From Oscillospiraceae bacterium (GTDB lineage: Bacteria; Bacillota; Clostridia; Oscillospirales; Ruminococcaceae): a stretch of 9,129 bases of DNA. Shown piece after piece: positions 1 to 7,523 of the stretch. Location: contig DLVP01000058.1 in NCBI GenBank assembly GCA_003445125.1, positions 1 through 9,129 of the forward strand. Reading direction: 5' to 3'. Positions within the stretch are counted from its first letter, which is position 1. Each line of letters begins with the position of its first letter. The position numbers and the translations under genes are program-made. The notes under the pieces are model-generated. The model searched no databases and was not told where the DNA came from. It saw only the letters and a list, made by a program, of their open reading frames with translations.

Positions 1-749
1 TGGTTCAGTGCGCCTTTTTCCAGCCGGGATACCTGTGCCTGGCTGATGCCGATTTCCCCGGCAACCTCCATTTGTGTTTTGCCTTGAAAAAAGCGAAGGG
101 AGAGAATCTTTTTTTCGCGCTCGTTGAGTTTTTTGAGTGCGTCGCGCATGGCAATTTCCTCAATCCAGCTGTTGTCGTCCTGTGTGTCCTTGATCTGATC
201 CATGATGTAGACGGTGTCGCCGGAATCCGAATAAATCGGTTCGTTGAGGGAAATCGGATCGACAATGGCGTCCAACGCCAGCACCACTTCCCTTTTGGGG
301 AGGGAGAGTTCACGGGAAATTTCCTCGATGGACGGCTCGCGCGAAAGGCGGTTGGTGAGCTCTTCCTTTGCTTGCATGGCGCGGTAAGCGGTGTCGCGCA
401 TGGAGCGGCTGACACGCACGGAATTGTTGTCCCGCAAGTACCGACGAATTTCCCCGAGAATCATCGGAACGGCGTAGGTGGAAAATTTCACCTCGTGTAT
501 AGGGTCAAAATGATCGATGGCTTTAATTAGTCCGATGCAGCCCACCTGGAAGAGATCGTCGGGGTTTTCTCCGCGGTTGGTGAATTTCTGAACCACACTC
601 AGTACCAATCGCAGGTTTCCGTTGATCAGAGTTTCCCGCGCCTGCTTGTCACCGGCGCGGCTTTTTTTCAGGAGGGCGATTTTCTCATCCTCCTTGAGCA
701 CTTTCAGTTTTGAGGTATTGACACCGCAGATTTCCACTTTGTTTATCAT
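1..749 (-). CDS. sigG: RNA polymerase sporulation sigma factor SigG (sigma-G), 3' end cut by the window edge
   Basis: Late forespore sigma factor of the sigma-70 family, which directs core RNA polymerase to spore-protection and germination genes after engulfment. The 249 visible codons begin with the sigma-G signature EICGVNTSKL, continue with region 2 (NGNLRLVLSV near residues 43-52, then DDLFQVGCIGLIKA and FSTYAVPMI), region 3, and the region 4 helix-turn-helix (GKTQMEVAGEIGISQAQVSR), and run off the window at ...GALN. B. subtilis sigma-G is about 260 residues, so only around ten are missing. Asn43 matches B. subtilis sigma-G Asn45, the residue that separates sigma-G from sigma-F in binding the anti-sigma factor Gin/CsfB, which supports SigG over SigF. 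The ATG at 749-747 has a strong ribosome site (GGAGGA) just upstream. It lies downstream of sigE in the same direction, the usual Bacillota order. Identity is near certain from remembered family sequence. Confidence 0.96.
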   Translation of the reverse strand, partial: MINKVEICGVNTSKLKVLKEDEKIALLKKSRAGDKQARETLINGNLRLVLSVVQKFTNRGENPDDLFQVGCIGLIKAIDHFDPIHEVKFSTYAVPMILGEIRRYLRDNNSVRVSRSMRDTAYRAMQAKEELTNRLSREPSIEEISRELSLPKREVVLALDAIVDPISLNEPIYSDSGDTVYIMDQIKDTQDDNSWIEEIAMRDALKKLNEREKKILSLRFFQGKTQMEVAGEIGISQAQVSRLEKGALN

Positions 750-802
750 AACTTCCTCCGAACAAAAACTCTCTGTCGTCCGGATGTCGCATGGTCTATC
801 CG

Positions 803-831
803 AAGTATGGACGGTTTTGTGCGGAAGATAC
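803..831 (-). promoter_or_regulatory. Candidate sigma-F/sigma-G type promoter for sigG
   Basis: Reading the minus strand in the 98-base sigE-sigG gap, GTATC (831-827) is followed after 17 bases by CATACTT (809-803). The forespore sigma-G consensus is roughly GHATR, about 17-18 bases, then CATNNTA, and sigma-F sites are related. Each element here has one mismatch. sigG in B. subtilis has its own forespore promoter in the equivalent gap, so position and sequence agree. With only two short degenerate elements a chance match is possible. Confidence 0.4.
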
Positions 832-847
832 ATTGCCGGGGAGAAAA

Positions 848-1567
848 TCAGTCGTTGAAGCTCTTTTCCAGCTCGCGGCGCAGCTGCTTGATGATCTTTT
901 TTTCAAGGCGGGAGATGTACGACTGGGAAATGCCGATCAGATCGGCAACTTCCTTTTGTGTGTGCTCTACGCCGTCGATCAGTCCGAAACGCATCTGCAT
1001 GATTTTCTTTTCGCGATCGCTCAGTCGGTCAACCGCCTCCAAAAGCAGGCTTTTTTCCACATCCTGCTCCAGATCACGGTTGACGGTGTCGCTGTCGCTG
1101 CCGAGAACATCGGACAGCAGCAGTTCGTTTCCGTCCCAATCGACATTGAGCGGTTCTTCAATGGAGATGTCGTTCTTGGAGTTGGCGGTTTTTCGGATGT
1201 ACATCAGAATTTCGTTTTCAATGCAGCGGGAAGCGTACGTTGCCAGTTTGATGTTTTTCTGAGGACAGAACGTGTTGACGGCTTTGATCAGACCGATGGT
1301 GCCGATGGAAATCAGATCCTCGATGCCGACGCCCGTGTTCTCAAACTTTTTGGCGATGTAGACCACCAGACGCAGATTGTGGATAATCAATTCCTGTCGT
1401 GCGCCGTGTTCCTTTTCGCGGATCAGCAAATCGTCAAATACGCGCTTTTCCTCGTCGGGGGATAGCGGCGCGGGCAAGGTGTCGGGACCGTTGATGTACT
1501 CGACGGGACTGCCGATTTTCCATCGCAGGATCAGTGCCTGGAACCATAAATGAAGTCTACGAAACAT
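848..1567 (-). CDS. sigE: RNA polymerase sporulation sigma factor SigE (pro-sigma-E precursor)
   Basis: Mother-cell sigma factor of early sporulation, made as an inactive membrane-associated precursor. The 239-residue product matches B. subtilis SigE in length. The first 22-25 residues ([16 protein letters not shown]...) form the basic, amphipathic pro-sequence, ending near VEYINGPDTLPAPL where B. subtilis pro-sigma-E is cleaved. Region 2 follows at about 60-130, with FENTGVGIEDLISIGTIGLI and LATYASRCIENEILMYIRK, which are nearly identical to the family. DWDGNELLLSDVLG sits at about 143-156. The region 4 helix-turn-helix is at about 202-222 (TQKEVADLIGISQSYISRLE). The ATG at 1567-1565 has a full AGGAGG site at 1581-1576 with 8-base spacing. 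Its first 11 bases overlap the end of spoIIGA in another frame, so the two are co-transcribed and probably translationally coupled. The mature factor would switch on mother-cell genes after SpoIIGA removes the pro-sequence. Confidence 0.97.
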   Translation of the reverse strand: MFRRLHLWFQALILRWKIGSPVEYINGPDTLPAPLSPDEEKRVFDDLLIREKEHGARQELIIHNLRLVVYIAKKFENTGVGIEDLISIGTIGLIKAVNTFCPQKNIKLATYASRCIENEILMYIRKTANSKNDISIEEPLNVDWDGNELLLSDVLGSDSDTVNRDLEQDVEKSLLLEAVDRLSDREKKIMQMRFGLIDGVEHTQKEVADLIGISQSYISRLEKKIIKQLRRELEKSFND

Positions 1568-2453
1568 GGGTAATTCCTCCTCTTTTTTCGGAAAGAATAA
1601 GCTGCGGATTGAGAATCACGGAATGATCCGTGTGATAGCTTTGCGGATTGTAAACGGCAATCAGCACGCGGTCGGTGGAGAAATGCTTTTCTTGAACTCG
1701 TATTTCCAGCTCCTCCGGAATAAACGCCGGAAGAAGGGAGCTTCCGCCTACGGTGTGAACCGAAACGAGCCGTATTTTTTCGGGAAGACCCAACGGATCA
1801 GTCAGGGCGGAAAAATCGCCGAAAACCACCTGCTCCTGTTCGGACAGCAGGTCGCGGATGACAGGATAAGCACAAAGAACCACCGGCGTGTCTGTAAAAA
1901 CGTCCCGAAGTGCGTTTCCGGTGTCAAGAAAACCGGGAGAGACGACAGATTTTTTTCGATAGGTGATCTGCACCTCGTATGCCGTTTTCGGAGAAAGAAC
2001 CGGGGGTCTTGTGAGGCGCTGAAACCCCACAAGGAACACATAAACGGCGGCACTGCACAAAATCATCAGTATCGGCGAGACGCGTATGTAAGGAATCGAA
2101 TTGCGGATGAAAAGAACACGCGGTCGGAAAAGAAAATAAATGCCGTACAGGATACCGCCGAACAGGAATGAAACAATGAAAAAAGTGACGGTACAGCGCA
2201 GAAAACGCTTGAATGATTTGTACCCGAAGGCAAGAAACGCCATCAAAACTCCCGACAGCAGTTTGCAAACCACGGAAAGAAACGGCGGGGAAGAGAACGA
2301 AAAGAACAGCACGCAGTACAGACTTCCCACGACGGAAGAAAGCAGGATCTTCCATGTTTTGCAGACGCTTTGCACCAACTGTGCCGTGATCAGAAGCAGA
2401 AAATAGTTGATCCACAGGTTCGTCACAAACAGAATGTCAAGATAGATCGTCAC
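1557..2453 (-). CDS. spoIIGA: Sporulation sigma-E factor processing peptidase SpoIIGA
   Basis: Membrane-embedded aspartic protease that cleaves pro-sigma-E at the sporulation septum, triggered by the forespore signal SpoIIR. The 298-residue product has about five hydrophobic segments in its first half (roughly 4-24, 36-52, 57-77, 86-108, 126-144) and a soluble C-terminal protease domain. The active-site motif is [10 protein letters not shown], with Asp177 equivalent to the catalytic Asp183 of B. subtilis (IDSGNQLYD). The protein ends in THVS, close to the KHVS end of the B. subtilis protein. The start is GTG at 2453-2451. It is chosen because [10 protein letters not shown] aligns with the family start MKIYLDVIWL, and because GGTGA (2464-2460) lies 6 bases upstream. 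The only nearby upstream ATG (2470) is out of frame. The gene overlaps sigE, its substrate gene, by 11 bases. No ftsZ is found upstream, whereas ftsZ is a frequent upstream neighbour in Bacillota. Confidence 0.96.
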   Translation of the reverse strand: MTIYLDILFVTNLWINYFLLLITAQLVQSVCKTWKILLSSVVGSLYCVLFFSFSSPPFLSVVCKLLSGVLMAFLAFGYKSFKRFLRCTVTFFIVSFLFGGILYGIYFLFRPRVLFIRNSIPYIRVSPILMILCSAAVYVFLVGFQRLTRPPVLSPKTAYEVQITYRKKSVVSPGFLDTGNALRDVFTDTPVVLCAYPVIRDLLSEQEQVVFGDFSALTDPLGLPEKIRLVSVHTVGGSSLLPAFIPEELEIRVQEKHFSTDRVLIAVYNPQSYHTDHSVILNPQLILSEKRGGITHVS

Positions 2454-2476
2454 ACGTTCTCACCACCCATGCAAAC

Positions 2477-2510
2477 AGTATACGGCAAACCGCATAAATT
2501 TGTTGTCGAA
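2477..2510 (-). promoter_or_regulatory. spoIIG promoter: Spo0A box and -10 element for spoIIGA-sigE
   Basis: On the minus strand TTCGACA (2510-2504) is a perfect Spo0A box (TGTCGAA on the plus strand). It is followed after 21 bases by TATACT (2482-2477), one mismatch from the sigma-A -10 consensus. No good -35 hexamer exists at the normal 17-base distance. The B. subtilis spoIIG promoter is known for a -35-like element and -10 separated by about 22 bases, with a 0A box over the -35, and Spo0A~P activates sigma-A RNA polymerase there. The arrangement here has the same geometry. Transcription would begin near 2470, giving a short leader of about 17 bases before the GTG start. Confidence 0.72.
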
Positions 2511-2549
2511 ATTCGGGTTGGAATTCTAAGAAAAATAGAAGAAAAGGTA

Positions 2550-2578
2550 TTTCCAAATGCACGAAAGTGTGGTATACT
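2550..2578 (+). promoter_or_regulatory. Sigma-A-type promoter for the hydratase-GH31-SEDS-SulP operon
   Basis: On the plus strand TTTCCA (2550-2555, four of six matches to TTGACA) is followed after exactly 17 bases by TATACT (2573-2578, five of six matches to TATAAT). Transcription would begin near 2585 and leave a leader of about 25 bases containing AAGGGG (2597-2602), 7 bases before the ATG at 2610. No riboswitch-like structure fits in so short a leader. The Spo0A box at 2504-2510 lies about 40 bases upstream of this -35 element. Confidence 0.65.
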
Positions 2579-2609
2579 GATTCTATTACTGTACACAAGG
2601 GGAACCAAT

Positions 2610-4874
2610 ATGATCAAACTGACTGAAAAAGGCGTTTTTCTGGTAAACGGAAAGCATCTGGTGGAAGATGAACGCGAGCTGAAAAAATTCGGCATCGAAG
2701 CGGATAAAGAAACCTTGCGCAAGGGGACAATGGCGTACGGAATTCTTTCACAGCATAATGTTTCGGGAAACGACGAACAACTGCAAATCAAATTTGACGC
2801 AATGGCGTCGCATGATATTACCTATGTCGGCATTATTCAGACCGCACGGGCGAGCGGGCTTGAAAAATTTCCGATCCCGTATGTGCTGACCAACTGTCAT
2901 AACAGCCTTTGCGCCGTGGGTGGAACGATCAACGAGGACGACCATGTGTTCGGCCTTTCGGCAGCGAAAAAATACGGCGGAATTTATGTCCCCGCTCACC
3001 AGGCGGTGATTCATTCTTATATGCGAGAAATGATGGCGGGCTGCGGAAAAATGATTCTCGGCTCCGACAGCCATACGCGCTACGGCGCGCTGGGAACCAT
3101 GGCAATCGGCGAGGGTGGACCGGAGCTTGTCAAACAGCTGCTGTGCAAGACGTATGACATTCGCCGTCCGGAAGTGGTGGCGGTGTACCTGACCGGTCAT
3201 GTCGCCAAAGGCGTCGGACCGCAGGACGTCGCGCTGGCAATTATCGGAGCGGTGTTCAAAAACGGCTATGTCAAGAATAAGGTGATGGAGTTTGTCGGCG
3301 ACGGAATCAAGGATTTGGAGATGGAATTCCGCAACGGCATCGATGTCATGACCACGGAGACCACCTGTCTGAGCTCTATTTGGATGACCGACTCCAAGAC
3401 GAAGGAATATTTTGAAATTCATAAACGTCCCGAAGCCTACCGCGAACTTTCGCCTGCATCGGCGGCGTATTACGACGGCGCGGTAGTGGTTGACCTGAGC
3501 ACGATCAAGCCGATGATTGCCATGCCGTTCCATCCGAGCAATGTCTATGAAATCGAAACGCTCAACGAAAATCTTGAGGACATTCTGCACAAGGTGGAAT
3601 ATGAGGGAACAAAACAGCTGGCATCGCCGAATGTGTTTTTGAAGCTGACCGATAAGATCGTAGACGGTCGGCTCAAGGTGAACCAGGGCGTGATTGCGGG
3701 CTGTGCCGGCGGTACGTTTGACAACCTGTGCGCCGTGGCGGACATTGTGGACGGAAAATCGATCGGAAACGGCGAGTTTTCCTTCAGCGTCTATCCGGCA
3801 AGTCAGCCTGTCTTTATGGAACTGATGCGCAACGGCGATCTGGCGAAAATCATGGAAACCGGTGCGACGGTGCGTTCGGCGTTCTGCGGTCCGTGCTTCG
3901 GCGCGGGGGATGTTCCTGCCAATAACGGCTTGAGCATCCGTCATTCCACCCGTAACTTCCCGAACCGCGAAGGCTCCAAGCCGAATGAGAGGCAGATCGC
4001 TTCGGTAGCTTTGATGGATGCGCGTTCCATTGCGGCAACGGCAGTCAACGGCGGCTTCCTGACTCCGGCGACCAATCTGGATGTGAATTTCCGTAAGAAG
4101 AAATTCCATTTTGATCATACGATTTATGAAAACCGCGTTTATTTCGGCTATGGCAAAGCCAACCCCGAGGAATCACTGAAGTTCGGACCGAACATTGCCG
4201 ACTGGCCCGTCATGTCGGAATTGACCGAGGATATTCTGCTGAAGGTAGTTTCGGTGATCAAAGACCCCGTAACCACCACCGATGAATTGATTCCTTCGGG
4301 CGAAACTTCTTCGTACCGCTCCAATCCGATGAAATTGGCGCAGTTTACATTGTCGAGAAAAGACCCGCAGTATGTGTCCCGCGCAAAAGCGGTGCAGGAG
4401 GCGGAAACACGCCGCGTCAACGGCGAAAATCCGCAGCTTCCCGAAACGGTGCTGGAGGCAATCCGCACGGTGAAGGCAGATTTCAATCCCGCAGAAACCG
4501 AAATCGGCAGCACGATATTTGCCAAGAAACCGGGCGACGGTTCGGCACGTGAACAAGCGGCTTCCTGCCAGAGAGTACTCGGCGGACTTGCCAATATTGC
4601 CAACGAATACGCAACCAAACGGTATCGCAGCAATCTGATCAACTGGGGAATGCTGCCGTTTATTTTCGACGGCGAGGACGTTCCTTTTGAAAACGATGAT
4701 TATGTCTTTGTGCCCGGGATCCGCAGCGCGGTGGAAAAACGGCACAGTGCCGTAAAGGCGTACCTTGTGCATAACGGAGAGATGCGCGAAATCTCTCTGC
4801 AACTTTTGGATATGACCGACGACGAGCGACGCATTGTGATGGACGGTTGTTTGATCAATTATTATAAGAAATGA
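2610..4874 (+). CDS. ybhJ: YbhJ-type hydratase, aconitase superfamily (4Fe-4S)
   Basis: Cytoplasmic aconitase-superfamily protein, 754 residues against about 753 for E. coli YbhJ, and colinear with it as I recall that sequence. Shared stretches include MIKLxEKGVFL at the start, [13 protein letters not shown] (from Asn95), [14 protein letters not shown] (from 151), [33 protein letters not shown] and YATKRYRSN. The three cysteines expected to hold the 4Fe-4S cluster are present as Cys365 (AGCAGG) and Cys426/Cys429 (CGPC), so the cluster and lyase/hydratase chemistry are plausible. The true substrate of YbhJ proteins is not established and this is not the TCA-cycle aconitase. The ATG at 2610 is chosen over in-frame upstream codons because it matches the family start and has AAGGGG 7 bases upstream. 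It is the first gene of a four-gene plus-strand set, divergent from spoIIGA, and its stop overlaps the ribosome site of the next gene. Confidence 0.9.
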   Translation: MIKLTEKGVFLVNGKHLVEDERELKKFGIEADKETLRKGTMAYGILSQHNVSGNDEQLQIKFDAMASHDITYVGIIQTARASGLEKFPIPYVLTNCHNSLCAVGGTINEDDHVFGLSAAKKYGGIYVPAHQAVIHSYMREMMAGCGKMILGSDSHTRYGALGTMAIGEGGPELVKQLLCKTYDIRRPEVVAVYLTGHVAKGVGPQDVALAIIGAVFKNGYVKNKVMEFVGDGIKDLEMEFRNGIDVMTTETTCLSSIWMTDSKTKEYFEIHKRPEAYRELSPASAAYYDGAVVVDLSTIKPMIAMPFHPSNVYEIETLNENLEDILHKVEYEGTKQLASPNVFLKLTDKIVDGRLKVNQGVIAGCAGGTFDNLCAVADIVDGKSIGNGEFSFSVYPASQPVFMELMRNGDLAKIMETGATVRSAFCGPCFGAGDVPANNGLSIRHSTRNFPNREGSKPNERQIASVALMDARSIAATAVNGGFLTPATNLDVNFRKKKFHFDHTIYENRVYFGYGKANPEESLKFGPNIADWPVMSELTEDILLKVVSVIKDPVTTTDELIPSGETSSYRSNPMKLAQFTLSRKDPQYVSRAKAVQEAETRRVNGENPQLPETVLEAIRTVKADFNPAETEIGSTIFAKKPGDGSAREQAASCQRVLGGLANIANEYATKRYRSNLINWGMLPFIFDGEDVPFENDDYVFVPGIRSAVEKRHSAVKAYLVHNGEMREISLQLLDMTDDERRIVMDGCLINYYKK

Positions 4875-4883
4875 GGAGACATC

Positions 4884-6392
4884 ATGAAGATTACCCTGCT
4901 TGAAAACGAACATTGGTGGGGCGGTTGTGCCGCCGACGGTTCCCGCATGCCGTTCACGGCGGAAACAGAATTTCAGCGTGTGATGGCACCGAATACTACC
5001 AATAACCAGGCAAACCCGGTGCTGCTGTCCGATTGCGGACGGTATGTCTGGTGCGAAGAGGGAATGACCTTTTCTTTTTCCAAAGGCGTGCTGGAAGTGG
5101 AGTCTGCGGGAGAAATTGTTTTCCGTGAGACCGGCGGCGGGTTGAAAGAAGCCTTCCGCGAAGCAAAATCCACCTATTTTCCTGATGACGGAAAGCTCCC
5201 CGATACCGATCTGATCTTGCATCCGCAGTATAATACCTGGATTGAACTGATGTATGAGCAGTGCGAAAAGAAAATTCTTGCCTATGTGGACGATCTGGTG
5301 GCAAACGGGATGCCGAAAGGTGTCATCATGATCGACGACACCTGGCAGCAGAACTACGGCACATGGGAATTCAGCGCTTCCAATTTCACCGATCCCAAGG
5401 GAATGATTGATCGGATTCACGCACTCGGTTATAAAATTATGCTCTGGATCTGCCCGTTTGTCAGTGCGGACAGCATGGTCTACCGCGAGCTGGCACCCAA
5501 AAAGTATTTTGTCAAAAATCCCGACGGCAGCGATGCCATCCGCCATTGGTGGAACGGATACAGTGCTGTGCTGGATCTGACGAATCCCGGAGCGGTTCGT
5601 TGGTTCAAGGATCAGTTGGATCGTTTGCAGAACGACTACGGTGTTGACGGCTTTAAGTTCGATGCGGGCGATGCGTCTTTTTATCGCGCAGATGACGTGA
5701 CCTTTGCCCCCACCACCCCGAACGGACAGTGCGAGCTGTACGCGGAGATCGGCAGAGCGTATGAACTGAATGAATACCGTGCGTGCTGGAAAATGGCGGG
5801 CTATCCGTTGGTACAGCGCTTGGCGGACAAACGTCACAGCTGGACGGAAAACGGCATGAACTGCCTGGTGCCCAATTCCTTGGCACAGAGTTTGATGGGC
5901 TATCGGTTCATTTGCCCGGATATGATCGGCGGCGGAGAATTTTCCTGCTTCCTTCCGGGTGCCGAGATGGACGAAGAACTGTTCGTACGGTACGCGCAGT
6001 GCAGTGCTCTGCTTCCGATGATGCAATTTTCCGCGGATCCGTTCCGTGTGCTGAACAAAGAAAACGCGGCGCTGTGCCGTGAAGCCGCACTGCTGCATGA
6101 AGAAAAGGGCGAGGAAATCCTCGGTTATGTCAAAAAAGCGATGGCTTCCTGTGACCCGGTGATTGCCCCTGTATGCTACTATTACCCCGGAGAAGGCACG
6201 ATGTGCGAAACGGAGTATATGCTCGGAGAAAATCTCCTGGTGGCTCCCGTAGTGGAAAAAGGACGTGTGGAAAGCGAAATCTATTTGCCCACCGGCACCT
6301 GGATCGGTTTTGATTCCAAGGAATATACGGGCGGAAGAAAGATTCGGATTCCCACGCCGCTGAATACGCTCCCTTACTTCTATAAAAAGTAA
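4884..6392 (+). CDS. Glycoside hydrolase family 31 protein, short cytoplasmic form
   Basis: Retaining alpha-glycosidase of family GH31, with specificity not predictable here. The 502-residue product has a reduced N-terminal beta region (about 1-105), a TIM barrel (about 115-400) and a C-terminal beta domain (ENLLVAPVVEKG onward). Barrel landmarks are W119, the substrate-pocket IDDTWQ (150-155), MLWICPFVS, the nucleophile motif GFKFDAGD with Asp260 as nucleophile, and CPDMIGGGEF with Asp346 as acid/base. Classical bacterial GH31 enzymes such as YicI are about 650-800 residues, so this is a short form. The KFDAGD and CPDMIGG wording resembles the NET37/MYORG branch, whose human member acts on alpha-galactosides; that assignment is tentative. 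No signal peptide is seen, so it should act on imported or cytoplasmic sugars. The ATG at 4884 has AGGAGA (4874-4879) and follows the hydratase stop by 9 bases. Confidence 0.88.
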   Translation: MKITLLENEHWWGGCAADGSRMPFTAETEFQRVMAPNTTNNQANPVLLSDCGRYVWCEEGMTFSFSKGVLEVESAGEIVFRETGGGLKEAFREAKSTYFPDDGKLPDTDLILHPQYNTWIELMYEQCEKKILAYVDDLVANGMPKGVIMIDDTWQQNYGTWEFSASNFTDPKGMIDRIHALGYKIMLWICPFVSADSMVYRELAPKKYFVKNPDGSDAIRHWWNGYSAVLDLTNPGAVRWFKDQLDRLQNDYGVDGFKFDAGDASFYRADDVTFAPTTPNGQCELYAEIGRAYELNEYRACWKMAGYPLVQRLADKRHSWTENGMNCLVPNSLAQSLMGYRFICPDMIGGGEFSCFLPGAEMDEELFVRYAQCSALLPMMQFSADPFRVLNKENAALCREAALLHEEKGEEILGYVKKAMASCDPVIAPVCYYYPGEGTMCETEYMLGENLLVAPVVEKGRVESEIYLPTGTWIGFDSKEYTGGRKIRIPTPLNTLPYFYKK

Positions 6393-6410
6393 TGAGCGAG
6401 GAGACTGATC

Positions 6411-7523
6411 ATGTTTACGGCGATCCGTCACTATTTTCAGCGCATTGACCGTTGGACAGCGGCTTTGTGCCTGCTGTCCTCGGTGTTGAGCATTGTGCTT
6501 CTGATGTCCATTCATCAGAGCTACCCGGATTATGTCGGCAAACGTACCGTTCTCATGCAGATCGGCGCCACCGGACTCGGTGTGGTGGCAATGATTGTGC
6601 TGTCGCTGGTTGATTATACGATTTTTACGCGCTTCTGGTATATTCACTATCCGCTTTGCATTCTGTTCGTCTGCCTGACCTTTGTGTTCGGCGTCGGACG
6701 TGCGGGGGCGGATGATAAGGCGTGGCTGTTGATTTTCGGTGTTTCCGTCCAACCGTCGGAGTTTTTGAAGCTGTCTTTCATTCTGACGTTTGCCGCGCAG
6801 GTGGAACATATCAAGGACAGTGTGAACACATTCTTCGGGCTGCTACGGCTGTGCTTTTTCGGGCTGCTGCCGTGCGCCCTGGTCGTTCTTCAGGGAGACG
6901 ACGGCTCTGCCATGGTGTTTCTGCTGATTTTCGTCTGCATGATTTTTGCGGCGGGAATCAGTTATAAGTGGATTGCCCTGGCAGGAGGATTGGCGGCGGT
7001 AGCTGTGCCGCTGATCTGGAAATTTGTGATGAACAACGACCAGAAACTGCGTTTTTTGGTGCTGTTTGACGACAGCATTTCCCCCGAAGTGGTCTATCAG
7101 CAGAACGCGGGACTCAAAGCCATGAGTTACGGCGGTATGTGGGGCACGGGGCTGTTCAACGGGACGCATAAATACATTCCCGAAATGCACAATGATATGA
7201 TCTTTTCGTTCATCGGCAATGCGCTGGGCTTTGTCGGATGCTGTGCCGTTTTGCTGGTTCTCGGAACGATTTCCGTCCGCATTCTGCTTGCGGCGCGCAA
7301 ATCGGAAGAAAACGTGCAGGGAAAAATCGTCTGTGCCGGCGTTTTTGGGATGTTTGCATTCCAGACGATCATCAATGTGGGAATGAATCTGAAGGTTCTT
7401 CCCGTGGTCGGCATCACGCTTCCACTGTTCAGTTCGGGCGGCTCTTCGGTGCTGATGACCTATATCGCTATCGGAATTATCATGAACGTCTATTCGCAAA
7501 GCCATTTGAAAACATTGTATTGA
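6411..7523 (+). CDS. FtsW/RodA/SpoVE (SEDS) family peptidoglycan glycosyltransferase
   Basis: Integral membrane SEDS protein that polymerises lipid II into glycan strands, normally with a class B penicillin-binding protein. The 370-residue product equals E. coli RodA in length and has about ten hydrophobic segments. Landmarks are VSVQPSEFLKL (Gln114 onward), the large extracytoplasmic loop with IPEMHNDMIFSFIGN in which Asp262 matches the essential Asp of RodA, and the C-terminal LPLFSSGGSSVL (SSGGSS at 341-346). The usual QPDLGT segment reads QGDDGSA (161-167), a marked variation. RodA is a better fit than FtsW because of length and the PEMHND loop, but SpoVE- or SEDS-like sporulation roles cannot be excluded. 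No PBP gene is adjacent. The ATG at 6411 has AGGAGA (6399-6404) 6 bases upstream and is 18 bases after the GH31 stop. Confidence 0.9.
   Translation: MFTAIRHYFQRIDRWTAALCLLSSVLSIVLLMSIHQSYPDYVGKRTVLMQIGATGLGVVAMIVLSLVDYTIFTRFWYIHYPLCILFVCLTFVFGVGRAGADDKAWLLIFGVSVQPSEFLKLSFILTFAAQVEHIKDSVNTFFGLLRLCFFGLLPCALVVLQGDDGSAMVFLLIFVCMIFAAGISYKWIALAGGLAAVAVPLIWKFVMNNDQKLRFLVLFDDSISPEVVYQQNAGLKAMSYGGMWGTGLFNGTHKYIPEMHNDMIFSFIGNALGFVGCCAVLLVLGTISVRILLAARKSEENVQGKIVCAGVFGMFAFQTIINVGMNLKVLPVVGITLPLFSSGGSSVLMTYIAIGIIMNVYSQSHLKTLY

Noticed and set aside
72..530. Plus-strand open frames opposite sigG (72-530) and sigE (791-1465).
   Set aside because: They are in codon register with the well-recognised minus-strand sigma factor genes and have the same explanation; their translations match no known family.
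786..805. Small inverted repeat (CGGAT ... ATCCG, 12-base loop) in the sigE-sigG gap, considered as a terminator or as a hairpin hiding the sigG ribosome site.
   Set aside because: The stem is only about 5 base pairs with a long loop and no T-run, and it does not include the GGAGGA site. It is too weak to call.
2450..2470. Six-codon minus-strand frame (ATG at 2470, TGA at 2452-2450) overlapping the spoIIGA GTG start, possibly a leader peptide.
   Set aside because: It begins at about the predicted transcription start, so it would have no ribosome site of its own; most likely chance.
2370..2609. In-frame extension of the hydratase by 80 residues upstream of 2610.
   Set aside because: It would run through the promoter and into the spoIIGA coding sequence. 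The family start MIKLxEKGVFL, the ribosome site at 2597-2602 and the -10 at 2573-2578 all favour 2610.
4173..6809. 878-codon open frame on the minus strand across the hydratase, GH31 and SEDS genes, and a similar 456-codon one at 2748-4118.
   Set aside because: All three plus-strand genes lie in the same frame (start positions divisible by 3) and this antisense frame is in exact register with them. Antisense stops would need TTA, CTA or TCA codons in the real genes, which are rarely used here. The product is rich in His, Arg and Gln and crosses gene borders; no family is recognised.
7238..7522. In-frame extension of the SulP gene by 95 codons inside the SEDS gene.
   Set aside because: The extra residues are Arg/Ser/Gly-rich and unlike SulP N-termini, and the overlapping SEDS frame carries conserved motifs there.
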